A program made the translations under genes and the position numbers. The notes below the pieces were generated by a model. That model was given only the letters and a program-made list of their open reading frames with translations, had not been told where the DNA came from and made no database searches. Below are positions 1 to 7,121 of a stretch of 8,092 nt of DNA, one piece after another. The DNA lies in assembly GCA_902766265.1 (NCBI GenBank), contig CACXCY010000161.1, positions 1 through 8,092 of the forward strand. The letters run 5' to 3'. The first letter of the stretch is position 1. Every line of letters starts with the position of its first letter. Source of the stretch: an uncultured Bacteroidota bacterium (GTDB lineage: Bacteria > Bacteroidota > Bacteroidia > Bacteroidales > P3).

Positions 1-85
1 AAAAACTGTCATCCATTGTTGAATTGTTGTTGTTTTTTGCATCAAAAAAAACAAATTCTTTTATGCTCTGTTCAAATAAAAAACG

Positions 86-94
86 TACCTTTGC
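86..94 (+). promoter_or_regulatory. Possible -7 box of a Bacteroidetes-type promoter
   Basis: TACCTTTGC matches the Bacteroidetes primary sigma factor -7 consensus TAnnTTTG and lies in an AT-rich stretch upstream of the secreted-protein gene. No convincing TTTG -33 box lies 19-21 bases upstream, so this is a partial match. If it is used, transcription would start near position 101 and leave a leader of roughly 190 bases. That leader (about 100-288) is AT-rich and holds no ORF or strong hairpin that I can see. Confidence 0.45.
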
Positions 95-288
95 AGTCGC
101 AAATTTATAGGCAGAAAATGCTCATCAACCCATTATCATCGCACAAATATTACTGCATATCAAATACTTAATACAACACAAACAACACCACACGTTGGAA
201 ATTTTACTCACTATAACCACCTGAGAATACAGTCGACTCCAACAAGACACAGAAAAATTCAAAATCAAATCATAAAAACATCATTACC

Positions 289-1512
289 ATGAAAAGACAT
301 CTACTCTTTACCTTGCTGCTCGCAGCTTTTGTAATGCCTTTCGCCGCCCAAGCGCAGTCGACCGACACGCTGGGTTACGACAACGGTACTTGGGATGGGA
401 CCGTATGCGACTACAAGCCCATGTATTGGGGCATCCGCATTACGCCTAATCAACTCGTTCACCACCGCACCCTGACCGACGTTATGGTTTTTGTGCCCTC
501 GGGTGCATCCAGCATCTTCACGCTGCAACTCTGGCGCGGCGGTTCCACTCGCCCCACCACTTTTGTCGACTCTGTCCAGTTTACCCCCACATCTGTCGGC
601 GCATGGAACACTTTCCACCTGACCACTCCGCATGTTGTTGACACACTACAGCCGCTGTGGATATTGTTCCGCTACAATCTGCCCGCTGGCGAAACCTCCG
701 TGTGTCCCGCAGCAGGATGCTATTATGTCGGCAATTCCGACGGCAGCTGGGCCTCTGACGACGAAGGCACCTCCTGGGTTAACATCGCCACCGTCAGCTC
801 CCAGTTCTACTACACATGGATGATCCGCGGCATCTTCACCACCACGGGAAGCACCCACCACATGGTTGTGGCCAACAGCAACAATACTTCGATGGGTACC
901 GTATCCGGCACCGGCACCTATGCCCATGCCACCAACGCCACCCTCACGGCTACCGCCAACAACGGCTACCGCTTTGTGCGCTGGAACGATAGCGTAACCA
1001 CCAACCCCCGCACCATCACCGTGATGCGCGACACCACTTTCACCGCCTACTTTGAGGCACTTCCCAGCGGCACCCACATGGTGACCGTCAACGTGAACAA
1101 CGACATTATGGGCTACGCCACCGGTGGCGGACAATACACTCACGGCACCAACGCTTTGCTTACGGCCGTTGCCAACGATGGCTACCGTTTTGTGCGCTGG
1201 AATGACCGCAGCACAACCAATCCCCGCACTATCACCGTGATGAGCGACACCCTGTTCACCGCCTACTTCGAGATTATTGTCAACGATGAAGGTATAGACG
1301 AAATTGAAGGCGCCTACATCCGCACCCTCACCATAGGAAACACCATTGAGATTGTCGGTGCCGAAAACCTGCCGGTATGGATATACACCATCGACGGACG
1401 TTGTCTTGTGAACGGCGTGCGCAACAACCGCACATTCTCCATGCCCTCCAGCGGCATCTATCTCGTCCGCGTGGGCGACACCCCGACCAAACGAGTCATT
1501 ATCACCCAATAG
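289..1512 (+). CDS. Secreted T9SS-sorted protein with two InlB-like repeats
   Basis: A 407-residue protein exported through Sec and probably then through the type IX secretion system to the cell surface or medium. Residues 1-22 form a signal peptide: a basic start (MKRH), a hydrophobic core, and an AQA cleavage site before QS. Residues 24-186 form an aromatic-rich, probably beta-sandwich domain that I cannot assign; it contains Cys40, Cys139 and Cys144. Two tandem repeats at about 191-257 and 263-329 carry the motif GYRFVRWND and end in FTAYFE, as in the divergent InlB B-repeat family. Residues about 340-407 look like a T9SS type A sorting domain (IYTIDGR, then SGIYLVRVG, then a basic KRVIITQ end). 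The ATG at 289 is followed directly by the signal peptide and preceded by an AT-rich region without a Shine-Dalgarno sequence, as is usual in Bacteroidales. No catalytic motif is visible. A binding or adhesive role is inference; the ligand is unknown. Confidence 0.88.
   Translation: MKRHLLFTLLLAAFVMPFAAQAQSTDTLGYDNGTWDGTVCDYKPMYWGIRITPNQLVHHRTLTDVMVFVPSGASSIFTLQLWRGGSTRPTTFVDSVQFTPTSVGAWNTFHLTTPHVVDTLQPLWILFRYNLPAGETSVCPAAGCYYVGNSDGSWASDDEGTSWVNIATVSSQFYYTWMIRGIFTTTGSTHHMVVANSNNTSMGTVSGTGTYAHATNATLTATANNGYRFVRWNDSVTTNPRTITVMRDTTFTAYFEALPSGTHMVTVNVNNDIMGYATGGGQYTHGTNALLTAVANDGYRFVRWNDRSTTNPRTITVMSDTLFTAYFEIIVNDEGIDEIEGAYIRTLTIGNTIEIVGAENLPVWIYTIDGRCLVNGVRNNRTFSMPSSGIYLVRVGDTPTKRVIITQ
859..1059 (+). 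repeat. InlB-like protein repeat, copy 1
   Basis: This encodes residues 191-257 of the secreted protein, from HMVVANSNN to FTAYFEA. It aligns without gaps to copy 2, offset by 72 codons (216 bp), with 47 of 67 residues identical by my hand count. The first half has diverged, while the second half (ANNGYRFVRWND to the end) is nearly unchanged. Confidence 0.85.
1075..1275 (+). repeat. InlB-like protein repeat, copy 2
   Basis: This encodes residues 263-329 of the secreted protein, from HMVTVNVNN to FTAYFEI. It is separated from copy 1 by a five-residue linker (LPSGT) and followed directly by the acidic linker into the C-terminal sorting domain. Long stretches of DNA match copy 1 with only silent changes, for example around the GYRFVRWN motif. 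Confidence 0.85.
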
Positions 1513-1540
1513 ACCTCTACCATTTGGTTTGACATAAAAG

Positions 1541-1572
1541 AAAGCGGGTGCCTTATTGAAGGCACCCGCTTT
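1541..1572. terminator. Bidirectional intrinsic terminator between convergent genes
   Basis: AAAGCGGGTGCC (1541-1552) pairs perfectly with GGCACCCGCTTT (1561-1572). Two further T-A pairs close the 8-base gap to an ATTG loop. The + strand continues with TCTTTTTG. The minus strand continues past the stem with CTTTTATG, so both sides give U-rich tails. It lies 29 bases after the stop of the secreted-protein gene and 19 bases beyond the stop of the convergent gene at 1591, so it most likely ends transcription from both sides. Confidence 0.93.
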
Positions 1573-1590
1573 TCTTTTTGTATGTATACT

Positions 1591-2916
1591 TTAATATTCT
1601 GTCGCTCTCAAGAACTCTTGTATCTCGCGTTCTCTCGGAGTGAGATTGGGGTCATACAAGCTGGAGGATTCCATGACAGCATTAGAGTCTTGCTTCCGGT
1701 ATTCCAACCCCTTTTCGGGACGAGCGCAGTCGCTCATATTACCCTGGATGGCTTGGATTTCTTCCATAGTCAACGCTTTTCCGTCGTCAGGGATGAAATG
1801 CTGACGCCAGAAAGGGAAGGCCGAAGCCAACTCGCCGGAATAATAGAAATCGAAACCCACGGCGCCAAAAGTGTACGACTTGCCGTCGATACTGATATGC
1901 GACCCGCCGCAGACAGCATCGGGATGAGGGTGCGACTGGGAAAAGCCCACATTGAACAGCGTACAGAGGATATCGGGACGGTCGCTGATATCGTAGCCCG
2001 CACGTTTCCATTGCAACATCGTCTGGTGGAGGATGCATCCCGTGTATATATATGAATATAGATGGTTGCGATAATCCACCAAGCGCTTGTAGCGTTCGCC
2101 ACTATGGTCTCCCGTCTCAAAATCCAGGATATTCTCATAGCGCTTGCCCATGTAGAACTCCGACGACGGGTCTTTCAGGTGCTGCTCCACGGCGGCGGCG
2201 GTAAAGTCTTTGATGCCGTTGACGCCATAGGAGAACTGCGACTGAACCGAGAGGACCTTGACAGGACCGAGATATTTCTTGAACATCTCTCGCTTGGAGT
2301 TGAACAGACGAATCTGCTCCCCAACAAGGCAACTGACGATAAGCCGAGGTTCCACTCCCGAAATCAACCCTGCCTTCACCAACAATGCACTATCCTTTAA
2401 AATGGCCGACTTCAAGGCCTGCCACTCCACCGTCGCCATCCAAGGGATGATATTCTCGTTGTTCTGTTGCGGCTGCTTGTCAAAGAACGTCGAGAGCTCC
2501 TTCATATATTTCTTATAGTCGGTATCGCCTCCGGCATAGATGGAAGCAGCGGCAATCATGCGGTCGATGACAAACGGGTCGTCGCTTTCCTGGGCAGCGT
2601 GAAGGATGAGACGGGCATTCTCGGGATAAAACTTACCAAAGGCAGCCAACTTCGCAAACTGGTTCATCCAAAGCTCGTTGGCCTGTTCTTTGGTGAGTTC
2701 CTTACCCTTGAGGTCTTTCATCTCCGACACCGACATCAGGTATCGGTAGTTCTCATCGACAGCACCCTTGTTGCGGGTACCACCCAACTGGTAGAAAGCC
2801 CATGCCCCGATAATGCCGAATCCTGCCAATGCAAAAGCATATACGGCCACCATAAAGATAGTCTTCCACACCTTGCGTTTACCTTGCTCTGCAGGCACAC
2901 GTTTGAATACTGCCAT
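1591..2916 (-). CDS. Membrane-anchored protein, possible lytic transglycosylase-like fold
   Basis: A 441-residue protein that I do not recognise as a named family. It has a short basic cytoplasmic start, one membrane segment (about 18-41), and then a largely helical soluble part that should lie in the periplasm. Residues 188-200 (VEPRLIVSCLVGE), then a SYGVNGI segment (229-235), then LFNVG (320-324) appear in the order and rough spacing of the three hallmark motifs of lysozyme-like lytic transglycosylases: catalytic Glu after a helix, a GLMQ-like turn, and AYNAG. Glu200 would be the catalytic acid. A domain rich in aromatic residues (about 340-375) and a polar tail (about 400-441) follow. The start ATG lies one base after the nhaD stop, indicating translational coupling at the end of the yidC-nhaD operon. 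The gene is certain; the fold is inferred from motif pattern alone. Alternatives are an inactive lysozyme-like domain or an unrelated helical protein. Confidence 0.85.
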   Translation of the reverse strand: MAVFKRVPAEQGKRKVWKTIFMVAVYAFALAGFGIIGAWAFYQLGGTRNKGAVDENYRYLMSVSEMKDLKGKELTKEQANELWMNQFAKLAAFGKFYPENARLILHAAQESDDPFVIDRMIAAASIYAGGDTDYKKYMKELSTFFDKQPQQNNENIIPWMATVEWQALKSAILKDSALLVKAGLISGVEPRLIVSCLVGEQIRLFNSKREMFKKYLGPVKVLSVQSQFSYGVNGIKDFTAAAVEQHLKDPSSEFYMGKRYENILDFETGDHSGERYKRLVDYRNHLYSYIYTGCILHQTMLQWKRAGYDISDRPDILCTLFNVGFSQSHPHPDAVCGGSHISIDGKSYTFGAVGFDFYYSGELASAFPFWRQHFIPDDGKALTMEEIQAIQGNMSDCARPEKGLEYRKQDSNAVMESSSLYDPNLTPREREIQEFLRATEY

Positions 2917-2917
2917 T

Positions 2918-4318
2918 TTATGCTATTTTCGGTAGATTGATTTGCGGTAAGCACACCATGCAGTCACGCAAAGCGGGCACTTTCTCGAACAAAGTCATGT
3001 CCATGAGGATATAGACGACGGCACCTGCCAGGAAACCGGCAAGAGCCAGCCATGAAATCTTTTTCACGTACCATATAAAGTCTATCTTCTCCATGCCCAT
3101 AACAGCCACACCAGCGGCCGAGCCGATGATAAGGAGACTTCCACCCGTACCGGCGCAGTATGCCAGATACTCCCAGAAAGGATGATTGGTAACGAAAGCA
3201 TCGTTGTACATGCCCATCGATGCGGCTACCAGAGGCACATTGTCCACCACGGAAGAGAGAACACCGATGATGGTGGCGATGATAAAGAAACCAAAGGGCT
3301 CGTCACCCATCTTCACCTGACCGAAGGCGTTGTCCAGACCTTTTGCCAACCCTGCCAATGCACCGCAGCTCTCCAGACAAGCCACAGCCATCAAGATACC
3401 GAGGAAGAAGAGGATGGAAGGCGTGTCGATGATTTGCAGCGTGGTGACAGCGGTAGGCATCTTGCGGCCTGTGTTTTTCTCGCTATGATGGTTGATAAGC
3501 TCCGTGACAATCCAAAGGATAGAAAGGCCAAAGAGCATACCGAGATACGGAGGCAGGTGGGTGATGGTCTTGAAGACAGGCACAAAGACGAGTGCGCCAA
3601 TACCGAGGAAGAATATCAGGTTGCGGTATTTGGGGTCAATCTGATAGCCCTCGTCCGACACTGCCTCAGGACGCACGATGTCGCCTTTCAGCGTAGCGCT
3701 GAGCAAGAGCACGGGAACCACAAGGCATACCAAGGAGGCCACAATAGTCTTCAGCATAATATTGAAAGTGGTCACATGACCGCCTATCCACAGCATGATG
3801 GTGGTCACGTCGCCGATGGGGCTCCATGCACCGCCAGCGTTGGCAGCCAAAATAACCATACCGGCAAAGAGCCAGCGTTCCTGCTTGTCGGCAATGAGTT
3901 TGCGCAGCAGGGCGCACATCACGATGGCAGTCGTCATATTGTCGAGCACAGCGCTGAAGAAGAATGTGAGAATGGAAAGAATCCACAGCAGGCGACGCTT
4001 GTTGGTCGTGGTGATGTGGTCGGTGATGATGGTGAAACCCTGATAGGAGTCGACCAACGTCACGATGGTCATAGCTCCCAACAGGAAGAACACAATCTCC
4101 GATGTGCTTCCCAGGTGATGTACCAAGCTACCGCTGAGTGCTACGCGCCATGCGTCGTGCGTCATACCGGCACCGAAAGTGTTCATGGAGAACGCATACA
4201 TGGTCCAGAGCAACACACCCAACAGGAGGGCGGTAGCGGTTTTGTTTACTTTAATGGGATGCTCCAGCGCGATGCAGGCATATCCCACGATGAATGTGGC
4301 AATGATTACTGCTAACAT
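2918..4318 (-). CDS. nhaD: Na+/H+ antiporter, NhaD family
   Basis: A 466-residue inner-membrane protein with about a dozen hydrophobic segments, the usual size and hydropathy of NhaD antiporters in the ion transporter (ArsB/NhaD) superfamily. It should exchange cytoplasmic Na+ (possibly Li+) for protons, serving sodium tolerance and pH homeostasis. Family motifs are visible: SAVLDNMTT (122-130), ANAGGAWSPIGDVTT (159-173) and the related SSVVDNVPLVAA (355-366) in the second half, then AGTGGSLLIIGSAAG (389-403). The two DN motifs in the two halves fit the inverted-repeat architecture of the superfamily. The polar loop at about 272-292 probably links the halves. Translation starts at the ATG at 4318, 59 bases after the yidC stop, without a Shine-Dalgarno sequence. 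No terminator lies in that gap. The next gene starts after a single base, so nhaD is probably the middle gene of a three-gene operon. The family call is firm; ion specificity is inferred from the family. Confidence 0.93.
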   Translation of the reverse strand: MLAVIIATFIVGYACIALEHPIKVNKTATALLLGVLLWTMYAFSMNTFGAGMTHDAWRVALSGSLVHHLGSTSEIVFFLLGAMTIVTLVDSYQGFTIITDHITTTNKRRLLWILSILTFFFSAVLDNMTTAIVMCALLRKLIADKQERWLFAGMVILAANAGGAWSPIGDVTTIMLWIGGHVTTFNIMLKTIVASLVCLVVPVLLLSATLKGDIVRPEAVSDEGYQIDPKYRNLIFFLGIGALVFVPVFKTITHLPPYLGMLFGLSILWIVTELINHHSEKNTGRKMPTAVTTLQIIDTPSILFFLGILMAVACLESCGALAGLAKGLDNAFGQVKMGDEPFGFFIIATIIGVLSSVVDNVPLVAASMGMYNDAFVTNHPFWEYLAYCAGTGGSLLIIGSAAGVAVMGMEKIDFIWYVKKISWLALAGFLAGAVVYILMDMTLFEKVPALRDCMVCLPQINLPKIA

Positions 4319-4377
4319 GATGGTTTGAGTGTTTTAATTTATCATTTTTCTTTTGGGATGTCATCTCTCCGCGATGG

Positions 4378-6408
4378 TCAACGGCGGTTCTGCTGCTGTT
4401 TCCGCATTTGCTCACTCATGCGCTGCATCTCTTCCATTCGCTGCTGCAGACGCGACTTCTTGCCGGCGTTCTTGTCGTTTTTCTGTTTCAGGTCGTAGGC
4501 GGCCATGCGGGCACGCACTTTCTTCTCGCTGGTGAATTTGCGGATGAGCACCATCTGAAGCATGGTAATGCTCAAGGAGCAGAAATAGTAGAGGTTGAGG
4601 GCTGCCGACTGGCTGTTGAAGAGGAACAGCATCATAAACGGCATAAAGTACATCATGAACTTCATGCCCGGCATGGCGGCCGAAGCGTTCTGGCCTCTCA
4701 TCGTGTACCATGTGTAGAAGAACTGCATGCCGAACATCAGCAAACAGAAGAGACTCATGTGGTCGCCATAGAGGGGAATATTGAATCCAAAATCGAGAAT
4801 GGAGTCGTAGGTGGAAAGGTCGTCACACCAGAGGAAGGGCTTTTGGCGCAACTCTATGGATGCAGGGAAAAAGCGGAACATGGCGTAGAGGATAGGCATC
4901 TGGATCAGAGCGGGCAGACAGCCAGCCAGCGGACTGATGCCGGCACGTTTCTGCAGCTTGGACATCTCCTGCTGTTTGGCAAGGGCCTGATCTTGGTTGG
5001 GGTATTTTTTGTTCAACGCCTGAATCTCCGGCTGCAGTATACGCATCACCGCGCTACTCTGGTACGACTTGAAAGTGAGCGGGAAGAGCACGGTGCGCAG
5101 AATGATGGTAAGCAGGATGATGATAAGGCCGTAGTTGCTCATGAAGCCAGCAAAGAAACGGAAGCCCACGATGAGCAGACGGCTGGTCCATTGGATGAGG
5201 AAGAATCCCCACCCCAGGGGCAACATTCGCTCGAATCCCTTGTGCATCTCCCGCAGCTCACGATATTTGCTGGGACCATAATAGAACTGCATACCAATGG
5301 AGCAATCCTTCTCGCTGTCGTAGTTGAGCCCGATGGTGCCGCTCATATCACACAGATAGTTGCGCATGGTGTCCTGCTTGTCGGTCTTGGTAGCCAGGTC
5401 GGCGTTGGCGAACGGCGCATCACCCAAGAGTATGGCGCAGAAGAACTGCTGCTTGAAAGCCACCCATTCCACGGGGGTTTTCACCTGCTTGCTGCCGTCG
5501 GCTCCCATACGCAGGTTGTCCACCTTGTCCTTGGTGGGTTTGAAATAGACATTGGAGTTAAACTTCTCGGCATCCTTGTTGCGGTTACGGCTTCCACGGC
5601 TGCTGCGATCCACTTTCTCCTGACGGTTCATGTGGTTCTTCCAGGTGAAGTCAATGTAGTTGTCGGAACGTATCACCTGACTCATCCCACAAAAATTGAT
5701 GTGGTAGCCCACTTCGTAGCGGTCGGGATAGAATGTGTACAGGAACTCAACATAGCCCTTGTCCCCTTCTTCTGCCACCGTATCGGTGGTCTGCTGGGCG
5801 TAAGCCCTGTAGCTCACCGTCAGCGAGTCACCGTCAATACCAATCTGCTTGCTGCCCTCCACGGGTTGGCCATCGACGTATGGAGTAAAATAGAGGTCCT
5901 TCGTATTGATGACACGATTGTCGTTGGTGGAGAATACGAGGTTCATGTTGTCGGCCGACGGCGTGATAAGCACCAACGGCATGCTGTCGTAGGTCGTGTA
6001 GTCAGCCAACGTCACCTTGTTCACGGCGGCGCCGAGGTTGGTCAAATCGACCTCGAACACACTATTCTTCACCGTGATGGTGTCTACTTTCTCAGCCCAA
6101 TTGCAGGCAAACACACCCAGTTGCTTGCGCATATCGGCTTGGGAGAGAACTCCGTTAGCTGCAGCGTCGAAATCAATGACCGCATCGGGGTTCTCCGCAA
6201 GGATGGAATCACGAAGATGCTGACGGACGGAGTCTTGTTCAGCCCTCGTAACCGAATCCTGACGAACAGAGTCATAGTAGGCGGCAACGATGGAGTCACG
6301 CTGGGCTCGCATAGCGGCCTGCTCCTCCTTCGACGGTGAAATCCACCACATATAACCCACGAAAATAGCGAAAATCAGTACCAGTCCGATGATTGATTTT
6401 TTATCCAT
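4378..6408 (-). CDS. yidC: Membrane protein insertase YidC
   Basis: A 676-residue YidC/Oxa1-family insertase that helps place membrane proteins into the inner membrane, alone or with SecYEG. An N-terminal membrane anchor (about 6-23) is followed by a polar, heptad-like stretch (30-75) and the large periplasmic beta domain (about 95-380). The five-helix insertase core spans about 398-625. Arg438 in LLTIILRTVLFPL fits the conserved groove arginine. SPLAGCLPALIQMP (492-505) is the family signature. The C-terminal tail (about 624-676) is strongly basic and Gln/Arg/Met-rich, predicted coiled coil, and probably contacts the ribosome. The length exceeds that of the E. coli protein (548 residues), as is usual in Bacteroidota. 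The start at 6408 places the membrane anchor right at the N terminus. It is first in the probable operon with nhaD and the lytic-like gene. The pyrG neighbour often found beside yidC in Bacteroidales is absent from this window. Confidence 0.98.
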   Translation of the reverse strand: MDKKSIIGLVLIFAIFVGYMWWISPSKEEQAAMRAQRDSIVAAYYDSVRQDSVTRAEQDSVRQHLRDSILAENPDAVIDFDAAANGVLSQADMRKQLGVFACNWAEKVDTITVKNSVFEVDLTNLGAAVNKVTLADYTTYDSMPLVLITPSADNMNLVFSTNDNRVINTKDLYFTPYVDGQPVEGSKQIGIDGDSLTVSYRAYAQQTTDTVAEEGDKGYVEFLYTFYPDRYEVGYHINFCGMSQVIRSDNYIDFTWKNHMNRQEKVDRSSRGSRNRNKDAEKFNSNVYFKPTKDKVDNLRMGADGSKQVKTPVEWVAFKQQFFCAILLGDAPFANADLATKTDKQDTMRNYLCDMSGTIGLNYDSEKDCSIGMQFYYGPSKYRELREMHKGFERMLPLGWGFFLIQWTSRLLIVGFRFFAGFMSNYGLIIILLTIILRTVLFPLTFKSYQSSAVMRILQPEIQALNKKYPNQDQALAKQQEMSKLQKRAGISPLAGCLPALIQMPILYAMFRFFPASIELRQKPFLWCDDLSTYDSILDFGFNIPLYGDHMSLFCLLMFGMQFFYTWYTMRGQNASAAMPGMKFMMYFMPFMMLFLFNSQSAALNLYYFCSLSITMLQMVLIRKFTSEKKVRARMAAYDLKQKNDKNAGKKSRLQQRMEEMQRMSEQMRKQQQNRR

Positions 6409-6480
6409 AGATGTCGTTGCGTTTATCTTACTTACTAATTATAAGATTTTTAGTATACTTATAGTAAATGATTCAAAGAT

Positions 6481-6489
6481 GCAAAGATA
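6481..6489 (-). promoter_or_regulatory. -7 box of the probable yidC promoter
   Basis: On the minus strand the sequence is TATCTTTGC, an exact match to the Bacteroidetes -7 consensus TAnnTTTG. It lies in a very AT-rich gap about 72 bases upstream of the yidC start, giving a predicted leader of about 65 bases. A partial second copy (CATCTTTG) follows immediately. No clear TTTG -33 element is present 19-21 bases upstream, so strength is uncertain. It would drive yidC, nhaD and the downstream gene. Confidence 0.6.
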
Positions 6490-6620
6490 CTATATTTTTA
6501 GAAAATGTTTTGATTTTATTTAGAATTATAAAGTACCCGAAAGAGTATTTCTTGCAGTACCGGGGAAACTGAGGTACGTAAACGAGGACACTCGAGGAGA
6601 AACCTGTGGACTTTCGACAG

Positions 6621-7121
6621 CTAACGTGTGGCCTGCCGGCTTTCCAGCTGCAGCAGATACCGCTTACGATTGAGACCGTAAGCATAGCCGGTCATTGAGC
6701 CATCGGCACCTACGACACGGTGGCATGGGACGATGATAACCACAGGATTGCGGCTCACGGCGCCACCCACAGCTTGCGCGGAGCGGCATCCTATGCGGCG
6801 AGCCAACTCGCCGTAGGGGACGGTGTGTCCGTAGGGGATGGTGAGCAACTCGCGCCACACTCGCAGCTGGAAGTCATTCCCTTGCAGGGAAAGAGGGATG
6901 TCAAACGCGGGCTTCTCTCCGGCAAAATAGCTGTCGAGCCAACGGCAGACGTCGCCAAACAAAGAAAGCGGGCAATCCCCGTCCGCCGCAAGTATTTGGT
7001 GTCCATCACCTGTATCGTCGAATTGCAGGGCTGTCAACGCCTTTCCGTCCGAGCACATCAGCAGCCGGTCGGCAGTGTGTGGAATGTTGTAGCAGAAAGT
7101 ATGGCTACTACCAATCGACAT
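6621..7121 (-). CDS. ogt: Methylated-DNA-[protein]-cysteine S-methyltransferase (Ogt/MGMT)
   Basis: A 166-residue suicide DNA repair protein that transfers the alkyl group from O6-alkylguanine (and O4-alkylthymine) in DNA to its own cysteine. The active site PCHRV gives Cys133. Around it lie the usual elements: the PYGELA helix start with Tyr103, the SAQAVGGAVSRNP recognition helix with the Asn125 hinge, the GSMTGYAYG loop, and Glu160 near the C terminus. The usual arginine finger (Arg128 of human MGMT) is Gln116 here. Residues 1-75 form the N-terminal domain of the family; there is no Zn-binding Ada domain. I chose the ATG at 7121 over the upstream ATG at 7148 because the alignable N terminus begins a few residues after it and the longer form would only read through the end of the preceding gene. 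It overlaps that gene by 14 bases, so the two are probably co-transcribed. No terminator is evident after its stop. Confidence 0.95.
   Translation of the reverse strand: MSIGSSHTFCYNIPHTADRLLMCSDGKALTALQFDDTGDGHQILAADGDCPLSLFGDVCRWLDSYFAGEKPAFDIPLSLQGNDFQLRVWRELLTIPYGHTVPYGELARRIGCRSAQAVGGAVSRNPVVIIVPCHRVVGADGSMTGYAYGLNRKRYLLQLESRQATR

Noticed and set aside
194..243. GTTGGA/TCCAAC pairing in the leader of the first gene as a regulatory hairpin
   Set aside because: Six pairs around a 38-base AT-rich loop are easily explained by chance.
646..1509. Minus-strand ORF of 287 codons opposite the secreted-protein gene
   Set aside because: Antisense shadow. The + strand frame has a signal peptide, repeats and a sorting domain.
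3182..4315. Long + strand ORF of 377 codons opposite nhaD
   Set aside because: Antisense shadow of nhaD; its product is full of His, Gln and Glu without domain structure.
4408..6339. Long + strand ORF of 643 codons opposite yidC
   Set aside because: It is the antisense shadow of yidC, whose protein is unmistakable. The antisense product has no recognisable motif and is rich in His, Val and Gly.
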